DNA of 64,000 nt. It comes from Parelaphostrongylus tenuis. Taxonomy: Eukaryota; Nematoda; Chromadorea; Rhabditida; Metastrongylidae. Below are positions 12,590 through 25,000 of the stretch, piece by piece. The stretch is taken from the NCBI GenBank assembly GCA_019055375.1, contig JAHQIW010002017.1:496001-560000 (forward strand), given 5' to 3'. Below the pieces are notes generated by a model. It did not search any database, was not told where the DNA came from, and worked only from the letters and a program-made list of their open reading frames with translations. The position numbers and the translations under genes are program-made. Within the stretch, counting starts at the first letter, position 1; the number at the start of each line of letters is the position of its first letter.

Positions 12590-13690
12590 TTTTTTCTTTA
12601 AAAAGGCCTTCTACAACGATTTAGCAGTAGAAATAAATTTTCGTTTCACATACGACGCGCGTTATCGTGTGTATATATCTCTGAATAGAGGTCTTCCCTC
12701 AAATAATCATCAAGCATTAAATATTGTAAATCTCGCCAACTTCAAAACTCTACCTATTTTCATAAAAGGCCTCCTTGCAGTGCTCTAGCAGAAAAAAGGG
12801 GAATTGTTTTCACACACGTAGGTTTTTCGCAAGAGTTCGTCCTCTAGACTATTAACAGTATTCAATGGCGCAACTTTTGAGGATTCCAATAGTGTGCTTG
12901 TTTTCTGAAAAGACCGCTTTTCTGCATTAAGCAAGGAAGACAAGACTGAGCTTTTGCACAATGTCGTTCCTAGGGTGTGCGAGTGGCCATGGCTCGTTAC
13001 CGCGATCGATAGACCGCACAAGCGCGATTCATATGTAAATGCGAAATTTATTATTGGATTTAGGATCTTTCTGCTATTCGAAAAAAAACTGCAAATGAAA
13101 CATATGTCTCTGACAGTGTTAAATTTTCTTTATACGTTATACGTTCATAAGTTTTTCCTGGTCAGGCTTAAGCTTTCCGTAATAGCAGATTTATTTTCCA
13201 ATGTGAAAAGCAATGGAAAAAGCCTAGAATTTCTCACAAAGCCGATGAAAAGTTTCCAAAAAAGTAATGAAATTCTACTTATAATGCACAACGCGTGTAA
13301 AACAATTTCATTCTTCCTGATGCAGCGTTGTAAAAAGGCCTTTTTAGAAGCCAAGTAAACTTTCAAAATCTCCAAAGTTTAGACTCTCGATGATTCACTA
13401 AAGGTCCAAGAGATAAGCTCTATCATACGAGAAATACGCGCAATAATGCGCGAAGCAGCGCGACATGTGTGGAACAGACTTCTATTTCCTACAGTGATGT
13501 AGAAAGGCCTTCTCACAGAGCAAATATATTTTTGAAACAACTGAGATTTGTGCCATTACTATCTGTCAAGCGAGATATTAGCATGATAACGCGCGTCTCG
13601 TGTGTAACGCAATTTTATTTTTACTGCTACAGCGCTATAAGGAAGCCTTTTCAAAATAAAAGTATATTTTTGATTCCACAATGATTCAAA
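12590..13690. repeat. Diverged tandem repeat, period about 170 bp
   Basis: Successive blocks repeat the motif AAAAGGCCTT(C/T)T followed by a degenerate GCGCTGTAGCA and GTTTCACAC...GCGCATTT. Block starts near 12595, 12762, 12905, 13330 and 13630 are spaced by about 140-170 bp or multiples, some inverted. The open frames here at 12441-12788 and 12954-13358 follow the repeat and are not genes. Confidence 0.5.
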
Positions 13691-14229
13691 CTTTCGAACG
13701 ATTACCAAAAGTCAAGTGCAAATTCTTTTCTCAGCAAAATAAGTTTTTTTAAAAATACCTTTTCCCATGACGGAATTGCAACAGAGCTTATTTCAATTTT
13801 TTTGCACAAAAGTTTGTGCACAATTTCCTCATTTCTTAACAATTAGTTGATCAATATGTAATATGCGATGAGGTGGACTAAGTACGAAATCTCATTAGCC
13901 AGCCTTCAAATCACTTGTTTGACGGTGTTTGACGGAGCTAATACTTTCGAATATTTTCCACTGCTGAATTTGAGCAAGGTTACTGAGAAGAGTGGCTGGT
14001 AGTGTGCAACCAAACGAATTTGTAAAATTATCAAATTTCGGGTGATCAATCGAAGTAGAGTTTCGTCACTTTTCTGGTTGGGTAATCCAGATTCACAAAT
14101 GGATATATCCGATTGGTAGAAAATTTCTATTAGATTCTTATAGTTCTTATTTCAAAATTCAAGGATGTATTGTTGTTCAAATCAAAACACTTTACATCTG
14201 TCATATAATAAAGCCCCAAATATCAATCC

Positions 14230-14456
14230 GTGAGGGATGTGTGGTGCATTCAACTTCAGCGCGCATCGTTTGGAGTGAGCGAACGCACACTTGGCTCACA
14301 CAGTGACTTTTGGAGGCCTACTGTTGCATCATATTCAGCCACGTTGGTGGCAGAGAATCCTTATATCATGGTTGTTGACTTCCGGGCGCGCATCGAGATA
14401 AAGTCCATACACTGGGCACGTCTAACCACTTCGCTACGCGAGCTCCACCATCCATT
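14230..14456 (-). mobile_element. tRNA-headed SINE-like element, family S3, copy 1
   Basis: Minus strand begins GGTGGAGCTCGCGTAGCGAA followed by GTGGTTAGACGTGCCC, a tRNA-like head with an A-box-like segment. A related head (GGAGCTCGCGTAGTGCAGCG) occurs at 25735-25850. It sits just upstream of the exon at 14528. Confidence 0.45.
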
Positions 14457-14527
14457 ACCCGTAATTATTTCTGAATCAGTCTGTATATTTGTGCTCAAAA
14501 ACTAATTACACAACCATTTGATTTCAG

Positions 14528-17500
14528 AACTACTTCGTCAAGTGCTTACAATCGTGTAACATCAGGAATAAATGCTCTTACAACAGAGGAGACTTCAGTG
14601 ACCACAACTGAGCCAGCAACAACCACTACCGACGACCAGTCAGTGAGCCTTGTTTTACCATCCAATTGTCAAAACATAAATAATCCTTGTACGATATTTG
14701 AAATTTTTAGAAGTACTCCCATTGCTTGCCTAAATAGTACTGTACCACCGGTTAATCCACGGGGCCAAATTCTCAAAACGACTACTGCAACTCAAAGAGC
14801 AGTCACTGTCAGCGTTTTACAGACTGGTAGCTATCGACCTCTTCAGGTGAAATAGCTTGTCAATATGGGAGTAACACTAAAAATACAAGTTTCTTATGTA
14901 CCAGGGTCTTTCGTCATTCAGGATGGTCAATCAGAAGTTGTTGGCGCCATTACACTGATCAACGACAACGATTTTTACGTGCTAGTCGATACTGGTGCAT
15001 CCAGCGACACGGAACGACTTCTTCATAGTAAGATTTTACATTGATGTCTCATTAGAAGTGTTATGGTAACAACAAATGTGAAACTCTTCATTCAGATCCG
15101 ATTTTTAGATATACGGTGAAGTCATTAGAAACAAGCGTAGCTGTATCACCTAACACCAGAATCAACCATGTTGTGCTAGAGCGTACTTTGCTTCGCGAAG
15201 AATTCTTGTGCAATCACTTGAAAAGATAAAAATGTATCATAAATACTCCGCGAGCTTTCATGAGGTCATGTTCAGTACATCAATGAATAATAATGGGCTG
15301 CCCATGTTTTCTTCCTCACATTTGTTTTATTCTGATTTTTTGAAGATTTTGAATCGGGTTATTGCCGAGAGGCATGTTGGCTAATAGTCTACTAGGTTGA
15401 GCAGACACTTGGACACAGACGTAGCTCCATCGCTCGCTATCCAATGAAATATGCTCCCACAGTGTGATGTCTCGATGTGCTCCTCATGTGTTGACCGATT
15501 ACCTCACATTGCAAAGTCGGAAGTCGACTCACCTCATTTTGGAGAAACTGAACGGAATCATAGTACCACATGCCGTATAATTCTAGTATTGCCCCATCGG
15601 ATTATTTTCCGCGCTCCGTAACAGTATCTGCTGAAGAAAAATTCAAAGTCTAAAACCAGCTCAAAAATGACTTCACCAACTTTTCTAACCATTAACCTCA
15701 TTCTTTCTGTGAGGAAGGTATCTAATCTTTGCCCAGGGATCGGTTGCATATGACTGATTGAAATAGTAATTATCATGTCGATTGAGTGATCTCTTCAAAT
15801 GAATCGCAATTGAATCGACAGAAGTGTCGAATGCGGTGTTGAATGCGAAAGAAATTATAGGCATTCCGATATCTTGCACGAAAACGATGAAATGTCACAG
15901 AGCATTGGAATCTAACATCGTGCCACATCTATATTCTATAACGAACTTTTGTGCCACGCTATACCACGAGCTATATATCTTTAAGTCATTTTAGAGACAC
16001 TACAGCTTTTGGACAACATATCGAAAACCATCTTACATTCATTCAAAATAAGAACTATTTTTCAGGTTTGTCAAAAGAAGGTGTGACTATCGATCAAATC
16101 AATAGCGTTGTAATCACTCATGGTCATCCTGGACATATGGGTAATATGAATTTCTTTGGACATAAACCAATAATCTTCGACTCAATGGAATACATCGGAC
16201 GACACATTACCCCTACATCACTTACAGAGGTACGTTTCTGTGCCTAACAAGTGTGAATGGAAGAGGTGTTACGTAAAGCGAATTTCACTCGCCAAACTGA
16301 TTCCAACAACATTGCGTGTTTCGACAATATAGCAAAGATCCATAGATGTTGGACATATGTTCTTGAGATAGCCATGACCTTGAGAATCACTGTTTTGGGA
16401 GAATTAAATAAGTTGCAAAAGGGAAGCCGGGAATGAGTTTTAAGTAGAAAGAACTCCCTACTAATACTTCCTTGTCAGCGCCACTCAGTGTAGAAGTTTC
16501 CTATTTCATGTAAACATGCAGGAATAATGGGAACAATATCAGGACACCCTGGCAATAATTTTCAGCCTTTCATGAGGTCTGTTACGGCACTCTTCGTGCT
16601 AGATGTGCAGTCGGCCTTCTAATCTCATCATTAGCAAGGTGCCTTTCGGTTTAACCAATTCCCTATAAGGGAGTATACCCTTACATTTAAGGGAGATGAC
16701 GCCAAAATAGGTGCACTGCTTATAAAGTAAAAAGATCACTCCATAATGCAATGATGACAAGTCAATGCATGTCAAGTGATAAGATCACCTGACATTGCAG
16801 TGATCAACAGTCGATTTCTCATGGCTCGTAAATTGAATGACACCTTTGTATTTGACTGTTTTTTAAGACCTCGCTTAAAATTTAATACACCGTGACAGCA
16901 TGATTTATAAAATTAGGAGAGTCTTTTTTATAACCTGATAACATATCTTAGGTCTTTCATGAGGTTTGTTATGGCACTTATACAATGCTAGACACATGTT
17001 TCGGCATTATTGCGTCATCAGTACGGTGCCTTTTGGTTTAGACAATCCCTTGCGGGAGGATATACTTTCTACACATGAAGGAAATCGACGCCGAATGCAA
17101 AGGTATGATTTATCTTACTAGCCGTAAGCGGTTGACTGCTGATCACTGCAATTTCGAAAGATTTTATCACCTGATATGCGCTGATTTGAAATGATTCGGA
17201 GTCAGTTCCTCTATATGTAGGAGGCATATCCACCTGCAAGGAATTGGCTAAACCGAAAGGCATCGCACTAGTAATGAGGCTGCGATGCCAAAACACGACT
17301 TTAGCGCAGTATAAGTGCCATAACAAACCTTATGTAAAGCTCAAGATAGGTTGCCAATTATATCTTTTACCATTCGATTCGAGTGTTTTCTTGAGGCTAC
17401 GCCCAAATTTTAATGTACTTGACTGCATATCTAGTGATTTCTTTGACTTGATGATTAGTGTAAATAGTGCACCTGCTTCTCCTCTATGTGAGGGCCTGAG

Positions 17501-19368
17501 TTCTCGCCAAGAGAGATTGGCTAAGACGAAAGTCATCATGCACCTAGCGAAACTGTAAACGCCTAAACACGTGTATTGCACTGTAAAAATGCTCATAACA
17601 GACCACATGCATGGCTCAACATATTCACCAGGCATATTGAGATTATATATTGTTTTGAGCAAGGTCTATAGGACTAGTTGAATGTAAAAGTATTTTTGTT
17701 TTGATAGAGTTGTCCTCTGCAAACATAATCAATTGGTCAGCCTATTTCGAACATAGTTTCATTCCTGCGCCGCAGAGATTTGCAAATCTACATGACACCA
17801 TGCTTCCATTCTCCTTCAAAGGTGATCCTCCGAATGCTCGCACAATAATCCTCCTCCAGTGCATGTACGCTCACAAACATTTTCTTTTATGGAGTAAGAA
17901 AATGCGCATTTATTTTATTGGATCTAATCTTATTGGACGTTCACTATTTACTGGTAATTCTGTGGCAAGCACAAATTCCATGTAACGCCCCACGTATGAA
18001 GAAGTTAGGTAAAGTTTGGCAGAACAGCAAAAGAGTCTGTCTTGACTCTATTGATTAAGTCGTTCTATGTTACATCCCTAAAACGTTGGAAGTATGTTAC
18101 TTGTATAATTTTTACTGATTCAAAGGTAATTTTATGGTCTTGAAAATCTCTTTCCCAAGGGTCCTTTTTCGCTAAAGAAAACATTTTATGAGACTTTTAG
18201 TAATCATTTGACTCAAATCGGCAATTCCGCTACTGGGTATCAATTTTAGGAAAGCCTCTTTACTGCGTCGCAACAGCGAGAACAAAATTGAGTTTCACAC
18301 TTGGCGCATTTCGGTGCATTTTTCGTTAGACAGAACATTGTGGTGTAACAAGGAAAATGAACTTGGTTTTTACACACGTCGCGCATTCCTTCTCTCCTGA
18401 GGTGCGTGGTGGCGTGAATCGATAGCGTGATCTCCTCTACACGCTCATGTGCTTTTCTTGATTCCAGCGAATTATAAGCGTGAGAAAAATGAGAGAGCGC
18501 GGCAGGTGTGAAACATAATTTAATTATGAAGGCTACATCATTATAAAAAGGCCTTTCGAAAAACGAGCAAGCAGCGCAGTAGCCTGAGATTCAGGCTTTC
18601 GAATGATTACTAACACTCTTATGAAATTTTTTTTTCCAGCGAAAGCTATCGTTTCTTCATTTCCTCTCGTCTAACGGAAAAGTACAAGTTTTCCTTTCTT
18701 CACAAGATGGCTCCACTCAGCCATTCCTTTTAGCGACCTTATCGAAAGCTTTCGCCCCATATTGAAGTATGGAAAACACCAGGACATACACAACACGATC
18801 TGTCAATTCTCGTTCACGATGTTCCTAATTATGGAACCATGGCCGTTGTCGGCGATCTCATCCCTAGCGAAACTTTTTTCAATGAGAAGGTCAGCTTCAT
18901 AAGTCTAGTGGATGACCTTAAAGAAAGGAAGAGAAGTTCTAGTTTTCCATATTTTAGCGAGACATCCTCGACAAAGAAAATATCTGGGATTCGGCAATAA
19001 AACGCCAAAACGGGAACTTAATAATTTGTATGGCCGACTGGATCATCCCCGGACATGGACAACCGTTCCGCGTTTTACCAGGCTACAGGTACATATAAAA
19101 ATCTCTGGTTGCGATGATTCTAAAAAGAAAAGTGAAGGACAGGTCTTTGACAATCACAATAAGGTAAACACCCCATTGTACTGCAGTATCTATAAAATTT
19201 TATCAAGATCCAACTTTCCTTAGAACATTTTTTGAATAATGTCCTTCGATTTTTCACATTGTCCATCGTTTCTTCTCACCACCACACCATCTCAACTCCA
19301 CCAGAATACATAAGGAAAATTTTATTTTCAGACAACGAGCTGGTTGTGCGCAGCTCCTTGCTCAATGA
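14528..19368 (+). CDS. swip-10: Metallo-beta-lactamase domain protein, MBLAC1/SWIP-10 family
   Basis: Six exons join with matching phases: 14528-14826, 14905-15027, 16066-16229, 18734-18889, 18958-19088 and 19332-19368 (TGA), about 302 residues. A Thr-rich lead-in (VTTTEPATTTTDD) precedes the MBL fold: VVGAITLI, VLVDTGAS, then THGHPGHMGN as the first zinc motif, EVWKTPGHTQHD (third His), VVGDLIP (bridging Asp) and IIPGHGQPFRV (last His). The IxPGHGxPFRV ending is typical of MBLAC1 proteins, and the nematode member is SWIP-10, a glial protein that restrains dopamine neuron signalling. Odd: in the HxHxDH motif the Asp is Gly (HGHPGH). The exon 1 donor at 14827 was preferred over a later one because only it keeps phase. 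Open reading is intact through all exons. Thr-rich and lustrin-like exons upstream (5697-10019) are probably the same gene. Confidence 0.88.
16558..16690 (+). mobile_element. Family R2 arm, single copy
   Basis: Contains TTTCATGAGGTCTGTTACGG and the CGGTTTAACCAATTCCCTA segment seen in the R2 arms at 11.1, 17.0 and 28.6 kb. No inverted partner close by on the same scale. It lies in the intron between the 16066-16229 and 18734-18889 exons. Confidence 0.55.
16955..17355. mobile_element. Long-arm foldback element, family R2
   Basis: The forward arm at about 16955-17075 (TTTCATGAGGTTTGTTATGG, GGTGCCTTTTGGTTTAGAC) has its inverted copy at about 17225-17350 (GGCTAAACCGAAAGGCATCG, GTGCCATAACAAACCTTATG). 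The spacer is about 150 bp. Intronic in the metallo-beta-lactamase gene. Confidence 0.65.
17470..17645 (-). mobile_element. Family R2 arm, reverse orientation
   Basis: Carries the inverted arm sequence (CTCTATGTGAGGG, TTGGCTAAGACGAAAG, CTCATAACAGACCACATG). It lies about 120 bp after the foldback ending near 17350, so two or more R2 insertions are clustered in this intron. Confidence 0.55.
18170..18640. repeat. Diverged repeat units of about 170 bp, intronic
   Basis: Contains GTCGCAACAGCGAGAACAAA followed by GAGTTTCACACTTGGCGCATT, and an inverted copy with GGTGTGAAACATAATTTAA and AAAAAGGCCTTTCG. Same degenerate repeat as at 12.6-13.7 and 19.8-20.3 kb. Confidence 0.45.
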
Positions 19369-19849
19369 CAAAACGCTGTCTAGATAGTAACGTTTTTATT
19401 TACGGAACCTTTCATGACTACTCAATCGCTTCTGAACTGTTACTAATGCTCAAAGTGAACCGCTTTTGTGTTTCTACACACTGAGCTTATTCGTGAACGT
19501 TCGTACTGTGTACGACATTGTAAAATTTTTGTCAGTTGCATCCCACATTCATGGTTATTGTTTCTTTTCGTGCTGAAAATGAAAAACGATGCGTAAATAA
19601 CGTGTTCATATTTTCTTAAGATGCTTTACACGTTGATCAAGAAAAGATATCTACAGTATCTACTTTTGAAATTATCCTTCTAGAGATCCTGACGGTATTC
19701 AGTGGAAAAAAGCATCACCAAGGATGAAACCACACCAGCAACAATTCCTGTACTTATTAATGTCAAAGTGAAGCTTACTTTGAGATCGCTCTTCATACAC
19801 TATTGAGTGAGACAACTTCACGTTCGTTTTCGTTATCGGGCAAGGATTT

Positions 19850-20330
19850 ATAAAGAAGCTCTCTTGCTCACCAAACTTTTTTCAACAGTTAACAATTATT
19901 TGAAAAGCTAGATCTCAAGAAATCTAGAAATATACTTTCTTTGGAAAAGCCTTCTCATAGCGTTGTTGCAATAGAACTAATATTATGTTTCACATGCGCA
20001 GCGCATTCATATTAATATCGTTATTATATTTTGCTGAATGAAGCTCTTTTCTTAGACTTTCACCAATAATAAGTAGCGTAAATCCCGAAGAATATAAAAT
20101 GTACTTATTTTTTGAAAAGGACTTTTGATAGCGCTGTAGCACGAAAAATAAACTATGTTTCACACGTGCGCGATTTCCACAGGACAGAGCTCTTTCCTTA
20201 GACTACTACCAGCGTTCAATAGCCTAAATCTCGAAAATTTCACTAATGCGCTTGGTTTCAGAGAGGCTATTTCTTAGCGTTATAACAGGAAAAATGTTTC
20301 ACACCTGTTGCGCGATACTGCGGACATTCG
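19850..20330 (+). repeat. Diverged repeat units of about 170 bp
   Basis: Three consecutive units can be lined up: GAAAAGCCTTCTCATAGCG near 19943, GAAAAGGACTTTTGATAGCG near 20116 and GAGGCTATTTCTTAGCG near 20266. Each is followed by (A)TGTTTCACA(T/C) and a GCGC segment. The spacing is about 173 and 150 bp. Confidence 0.55.
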
Positions 20331-20571
20331 TTATTTATTTGAAAAGCTCACTCCGTCTGTAAGGACTTACAGGACTTTTGTGTTGACATTTCAGAGGAAT
20401 CTTGTTTTCTCGTTCCAAAGTTCCCAGTGCATTCCAGGCACTTTTTATTTTCATTTTATACTGCCAGATAAACCCGCTACTAAGCCTAAGTCTTAGTCCA
20501 AGTCTAAGCACGAAAAGAATGTTGTACGTGTAGAGAAAATCTTCGACTATCAGAGATATATGTTCTAACAA

Positions 20572-22008
20572 GATTTCTTCTCAAAGCGGAGTAAACCTTT
20601 AGATTTAACAACAAATATCGTATTCCACAAGTGATTCGTGTCTGCGCGGTCGATCGATTAGCTCAACCTTATTTTCCCTGCTACAATGCAATAAGACGGT
20701 CACATTTATCTGGTTTAAGCCCCGAAGCTTCAAAATTAGCGCACGATAGCATAACATAGGCAAATGTTGAAGAACATAAAACTTTTAAAATTTCGAAACA
20801 TGATTACCACCAGAGAAGACAGTACAGGACCGTCTGCGTGGTACAAAGGCGAATTCGGTTCTAGCTATCATGCCCTCTACCGAAACCAAGCCAACGACCA
20901 AAATTGGTGGATCAGAACACGTCCGTACTGGTAGAGGACAACAACAACAACTTCTTAGAGGAAATTGTACACGAATTTCTAACCCTATGATATGATAAAA
21001 ATAAGCAAAATTGATTCGTAATTACGGACGAAATATGAAGTAAATTAAAATTCCCTTTTAGCAGTATTCTATGGAAATCACATCACCACACTGCTATTCC
21101 TTAAAAGTTTTCCAGAGCTAGAGGACTTTGAATTCCATTCACAACTTAGATATTATAGTGGAGCTCAGTGCCATTCTTTATTTCAAAATTAAAAAAGCAA
21201 AGTTGGAAAATTGACTCAAAAACATAAAATGAACTTAATCAAAGATTTATTCGCAAAAAAACAAGTTAGAGTAGACTAAGTATGGATACTCGATCCAAAA
21301 AACTATTTCTTCGAACGAGAACATTTCAAGATGAAAGAGATCGAATCCTATGTATGTTTCAGAGTTAGTATTTCCTTAAGAGCAACTTGTACCGCATTCT
21401 TCAAAGTATGGAATGTACCTATTTCTGATAACTTGGGATAGGCATCGCACTTTGATTTCAAAAGATACAAAGTAAAACCTTTGAAATGAGTTGCAGTTCA
21501 TCAGGCAAGGAGCAAATTCATGGAAAAGTGATGAAAAAGTACAAACAAGGAGTCAGTGTTGATTGAAAGTATCAGCACACTTTTTCACATGAAATAAACT
21601 TGCAAAATCAAATCTTTCAAATAATATCTTCCCATTGAAATTAATTTGGCTTAAAAGGCAGCAGGCACGTAGATTACTTTGATAGTTTCAATATTGGTTG
21701 TATTTCCTATGATTCCTCACATCATAAAAGAAGACACTAATTTTCAAACAATTGGCATATAGAATTCGAAAATGAAAAGTAGAATATCCTCAGAGATTTC
21801 ATTATAACAAAAACAAAAGGAGACTCTAAATTTCTAGAACTTGGAGTAACTCGATTAGAGAGACTTTCCAAGCTACAACATAAAAACAACATCTTTAGCT
21901 ATTGAAACATACACAGTATCACAAAATTCGCAATTTACAAAAAAAAATCTTCCTGACAACCATGATATGAACAGATACTTGTGACGTTCAGTCCAATTTA
22001 ATGATGAC
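20572..22008. other. Intergenic, no gene recognised
   Basis: Lies between the plus-strand metallo-beta-lactamase gene and the 3' end of minus-strand MCAT (convergent). It presumably holds the MCAT 3' UTR at its right edge. I see no exon, RNA gene or matched repeat. Confidence 0.4.
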
Positions 22009-25000
22009 TTAGCAACCAAAATGATGGTAATTTCTAAAAGCTTTTTTGCTCGTTTGCATCAACATAGCGCCAAGTTGTCGACCAGGGCCCAACTCCACGA
22101 ACATTGGAAATACATAGTCCTACAACAAGAAGACATCAGAGACACAATTCATAAGCAACGCCATCACACAATTCTCCCTCATCATCATATTCAAAACTGA
22201 AACTTGACGAACTTTCGTTTAGATTGAGCTATTGCTTGAAATTTTTCATGCTTTTCAATTCGTTGAACACTACTCTAGTAAGATCCCTAGAGTCCTGCGA
22301 TAATTGTGCTCGAGTCTTTCCAAATCTTCCCCAATTAGTCACCAGCATCTGTGGATGGGAGGACTCTTTAAGACAATCTTAGCAGCAATTCTCATCAAGG
22401 AAGATCGAAGGCCTGATTGACCAGAATCGTGACGAATCAAGGCTATGCGTGTATTGGACGACACTTCTCCCGTTGCGCTATCCATGCTCCGAAATAGCAG
22501 GTCACACTATTCAAATCTAGAGAAAATACGGAAATTATTCTAAACATACAAACAAATGCACACTAACAACTAACATCTAAATCCTCCATACATGACTTGA
22601 TGAAGTAAGCTCAAATAACTTCTACGACATCATCGGCCTGACTCTCCCTATCACGAGGCTAAGTAGAGCGACAGCCGGTTAATTTTGGAAACGCATGTGG
22701 AAAAAGAGATCTTCCGTTAAATTTGAAAAATTATTATGAAAAATGGATTCGCTCCTAGCCAACTAATGCTGGTGAAACGAATACTTATGAATGCTTCACT
22801 TATGTGAAGCTGAATCGAGAAATCAAGACATCGATAGTCTTGGCTCGATAACTGAGCAAGAAAAAATGAGTGGCTTGTATATTCGAATTATCATGGCGAT
22901 TTACTAAAGAAAACCGAAAACAGTTGGTTCACTTCCCTTTCGTTTAACTTTGATTTTTCGACACATCGTGTGCTTCAGAATGCTAGACGTAATATAACTA
23001 AGATGAAACGCTATCGATGGTGGTGGGAACTGGGTAGGCACTTAATTTATTTTAACGAGAGCCGCTGAACAACAACCATAGGCACTACATTACAGAAATA
23101 AGGTGCACAAGAAGAAGGCCACTAATTCAATCGGATGATGATACACAAAGATTCTAGAAACAAAACGTGAGATTCGTCGACCTCTTGGAGTTGATGGTGA
23201 ATAAGCTATATGCGAATGAGAGCGGAACATGTGAAGTGTCTAATGGCACATCTAACAATCAACATGAAGGTCGGGAGATAGGTGAAACGATGAAACAAAC
23301 GTTCAAGATTAGACTTACACGATGTTTCCGATAGAGAAGTTGCTGAATTTGCTCCCATTTAACGGGACTTGTCACTTGCTTTGCAATTACCGTTCGAATT
23401 TCGGACTAAATTATATAACTATAACAACACTTTTATAAGATATCAACAGTCGGAACAGCATGACTTTCAGGACGATGAAAACTATTTTATGTGCGAAGAG
23501 AATAGCACTAATTTGCGAGTACACATTGTCCAAAAAGACATGTATCAAGATCAGTGGTACAGTTTTCTAGATGAGTAAAACTTCAAAAAATTATCTGGGG
23601 CAGCAGATTCTGTGATACATCGAAAATTCTAGCAAAGAAAAATAGCAGAATCAATTTATGACTTAAGAATGTGATGGTAAGCTATTGATTCCGTGAAACC
23701 TACATTGCGAGCAGGATAAATGTGTCCCGTATAGTTGGAGTAAACATTACACTGGGCCTTTTGGATTTCCACATCAGCTAATGCTTCACGTACTTTTGCC
23801 ACCGCTGGCTCCATTTGTCGAGTATGAAAAGCTCCACTTACTTGTAATCGCTTTAGCACCTAAATACAGCTAATTGATAAAGGACATTATAATCATAAAA
23901 ATACTGTTCCTCCAATAGTGATGCTCTGGAGAATTTTCAAAAACAGATGTTACCCAAAGAAATATAATACGAGCTCTAAAAGAAGATATCTATAAATCGC
24001 TATGCACGGTGCGATTTAAAATGCACGCGATCTTCGCTATTTAATAAAACGCTTTCTATCCGTCTCGGAAAAATTCCTATATTTCATTGGTAAAACCATA
24101 AAAGAGACTTTGGTCTACCGTTCTATATTATTGGATTATAATTTCATTTCACAGTGCCAAATAAACCCTCTATGAAGTTCTAACAACGACATGACTAGTC
24201 CGAGTGAGGAAAGTAATCTTCTTTTCACCCTTACAACGCTGTTTAGAAACCATTACACAGATCCAACCCAAGCTTCAGAATCACCAAGACTGCTGTTGAA
24301 ATATTACCAAAGTATGGTGGAAAGCTAAGCAAAGATGGCAGTACTGAAAATAACGCGAACCGAAGCTGACACTATTTTCTCGCGGCTGCTTCAGAGCGCA
24401 GGAAAGGCCTTCCTGAAAATCATGTAAAGTATAGAAGAAACCACCGATATTTAAGCCACAAAATGATCAGTATGAGTCAAACGAAAAATTCATGTCCGAC
24501 GAAAGAGGCCTCTAAAAAACGAATGTTTGAAAGAAGACACGCAGTCTTCAAACAGCTGATTCCGTTTTACCAGATATGTTTTCTTTCCACAGACCGCCGG
24601 TGAGAGCTACGGTCTTTCTCATATGCTGAGGAGCATAGCACTGTTTAGCGCACTGACAAATTTCCATGTTATAAATTTTGGTGATTAACACCGTTAGCCC
24701 AAGACAATTTTTCTCGAATGTTTTCGACACTTTGAATGCTTAAGGCAGCCAGCGAACACTGCATCGGGATTTGTCTGTGGCTGTATATATCTCAGTAAAG
24801 AGAATTATTTTTTCACGATAGAGTGCACATTTGGGATAGGAGTTTTATGAACTGCATGAAAGATACTACTAAATCTTTATATAGTAGAAACAGTATAATC
24901 GAACTCTATATCACACTGTAGTCTGAATCAACCGACTTCATTCGTACTTTTATGACTATACAAATTTCTTCTACTAACCTTGTAATTGTACTTTTCCTCA

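Noticed and set aside
12441..13375. Overlapping 76-134 codon frames on both strands
   Set aside because: They track the diverged 170-bp repeat, lack splice context and have no recognisable domain.
23369..23578. Plus-strand 69-codon frame
   Set aside because: Antisense shadow overlapping MCAT exon 23405-23319.
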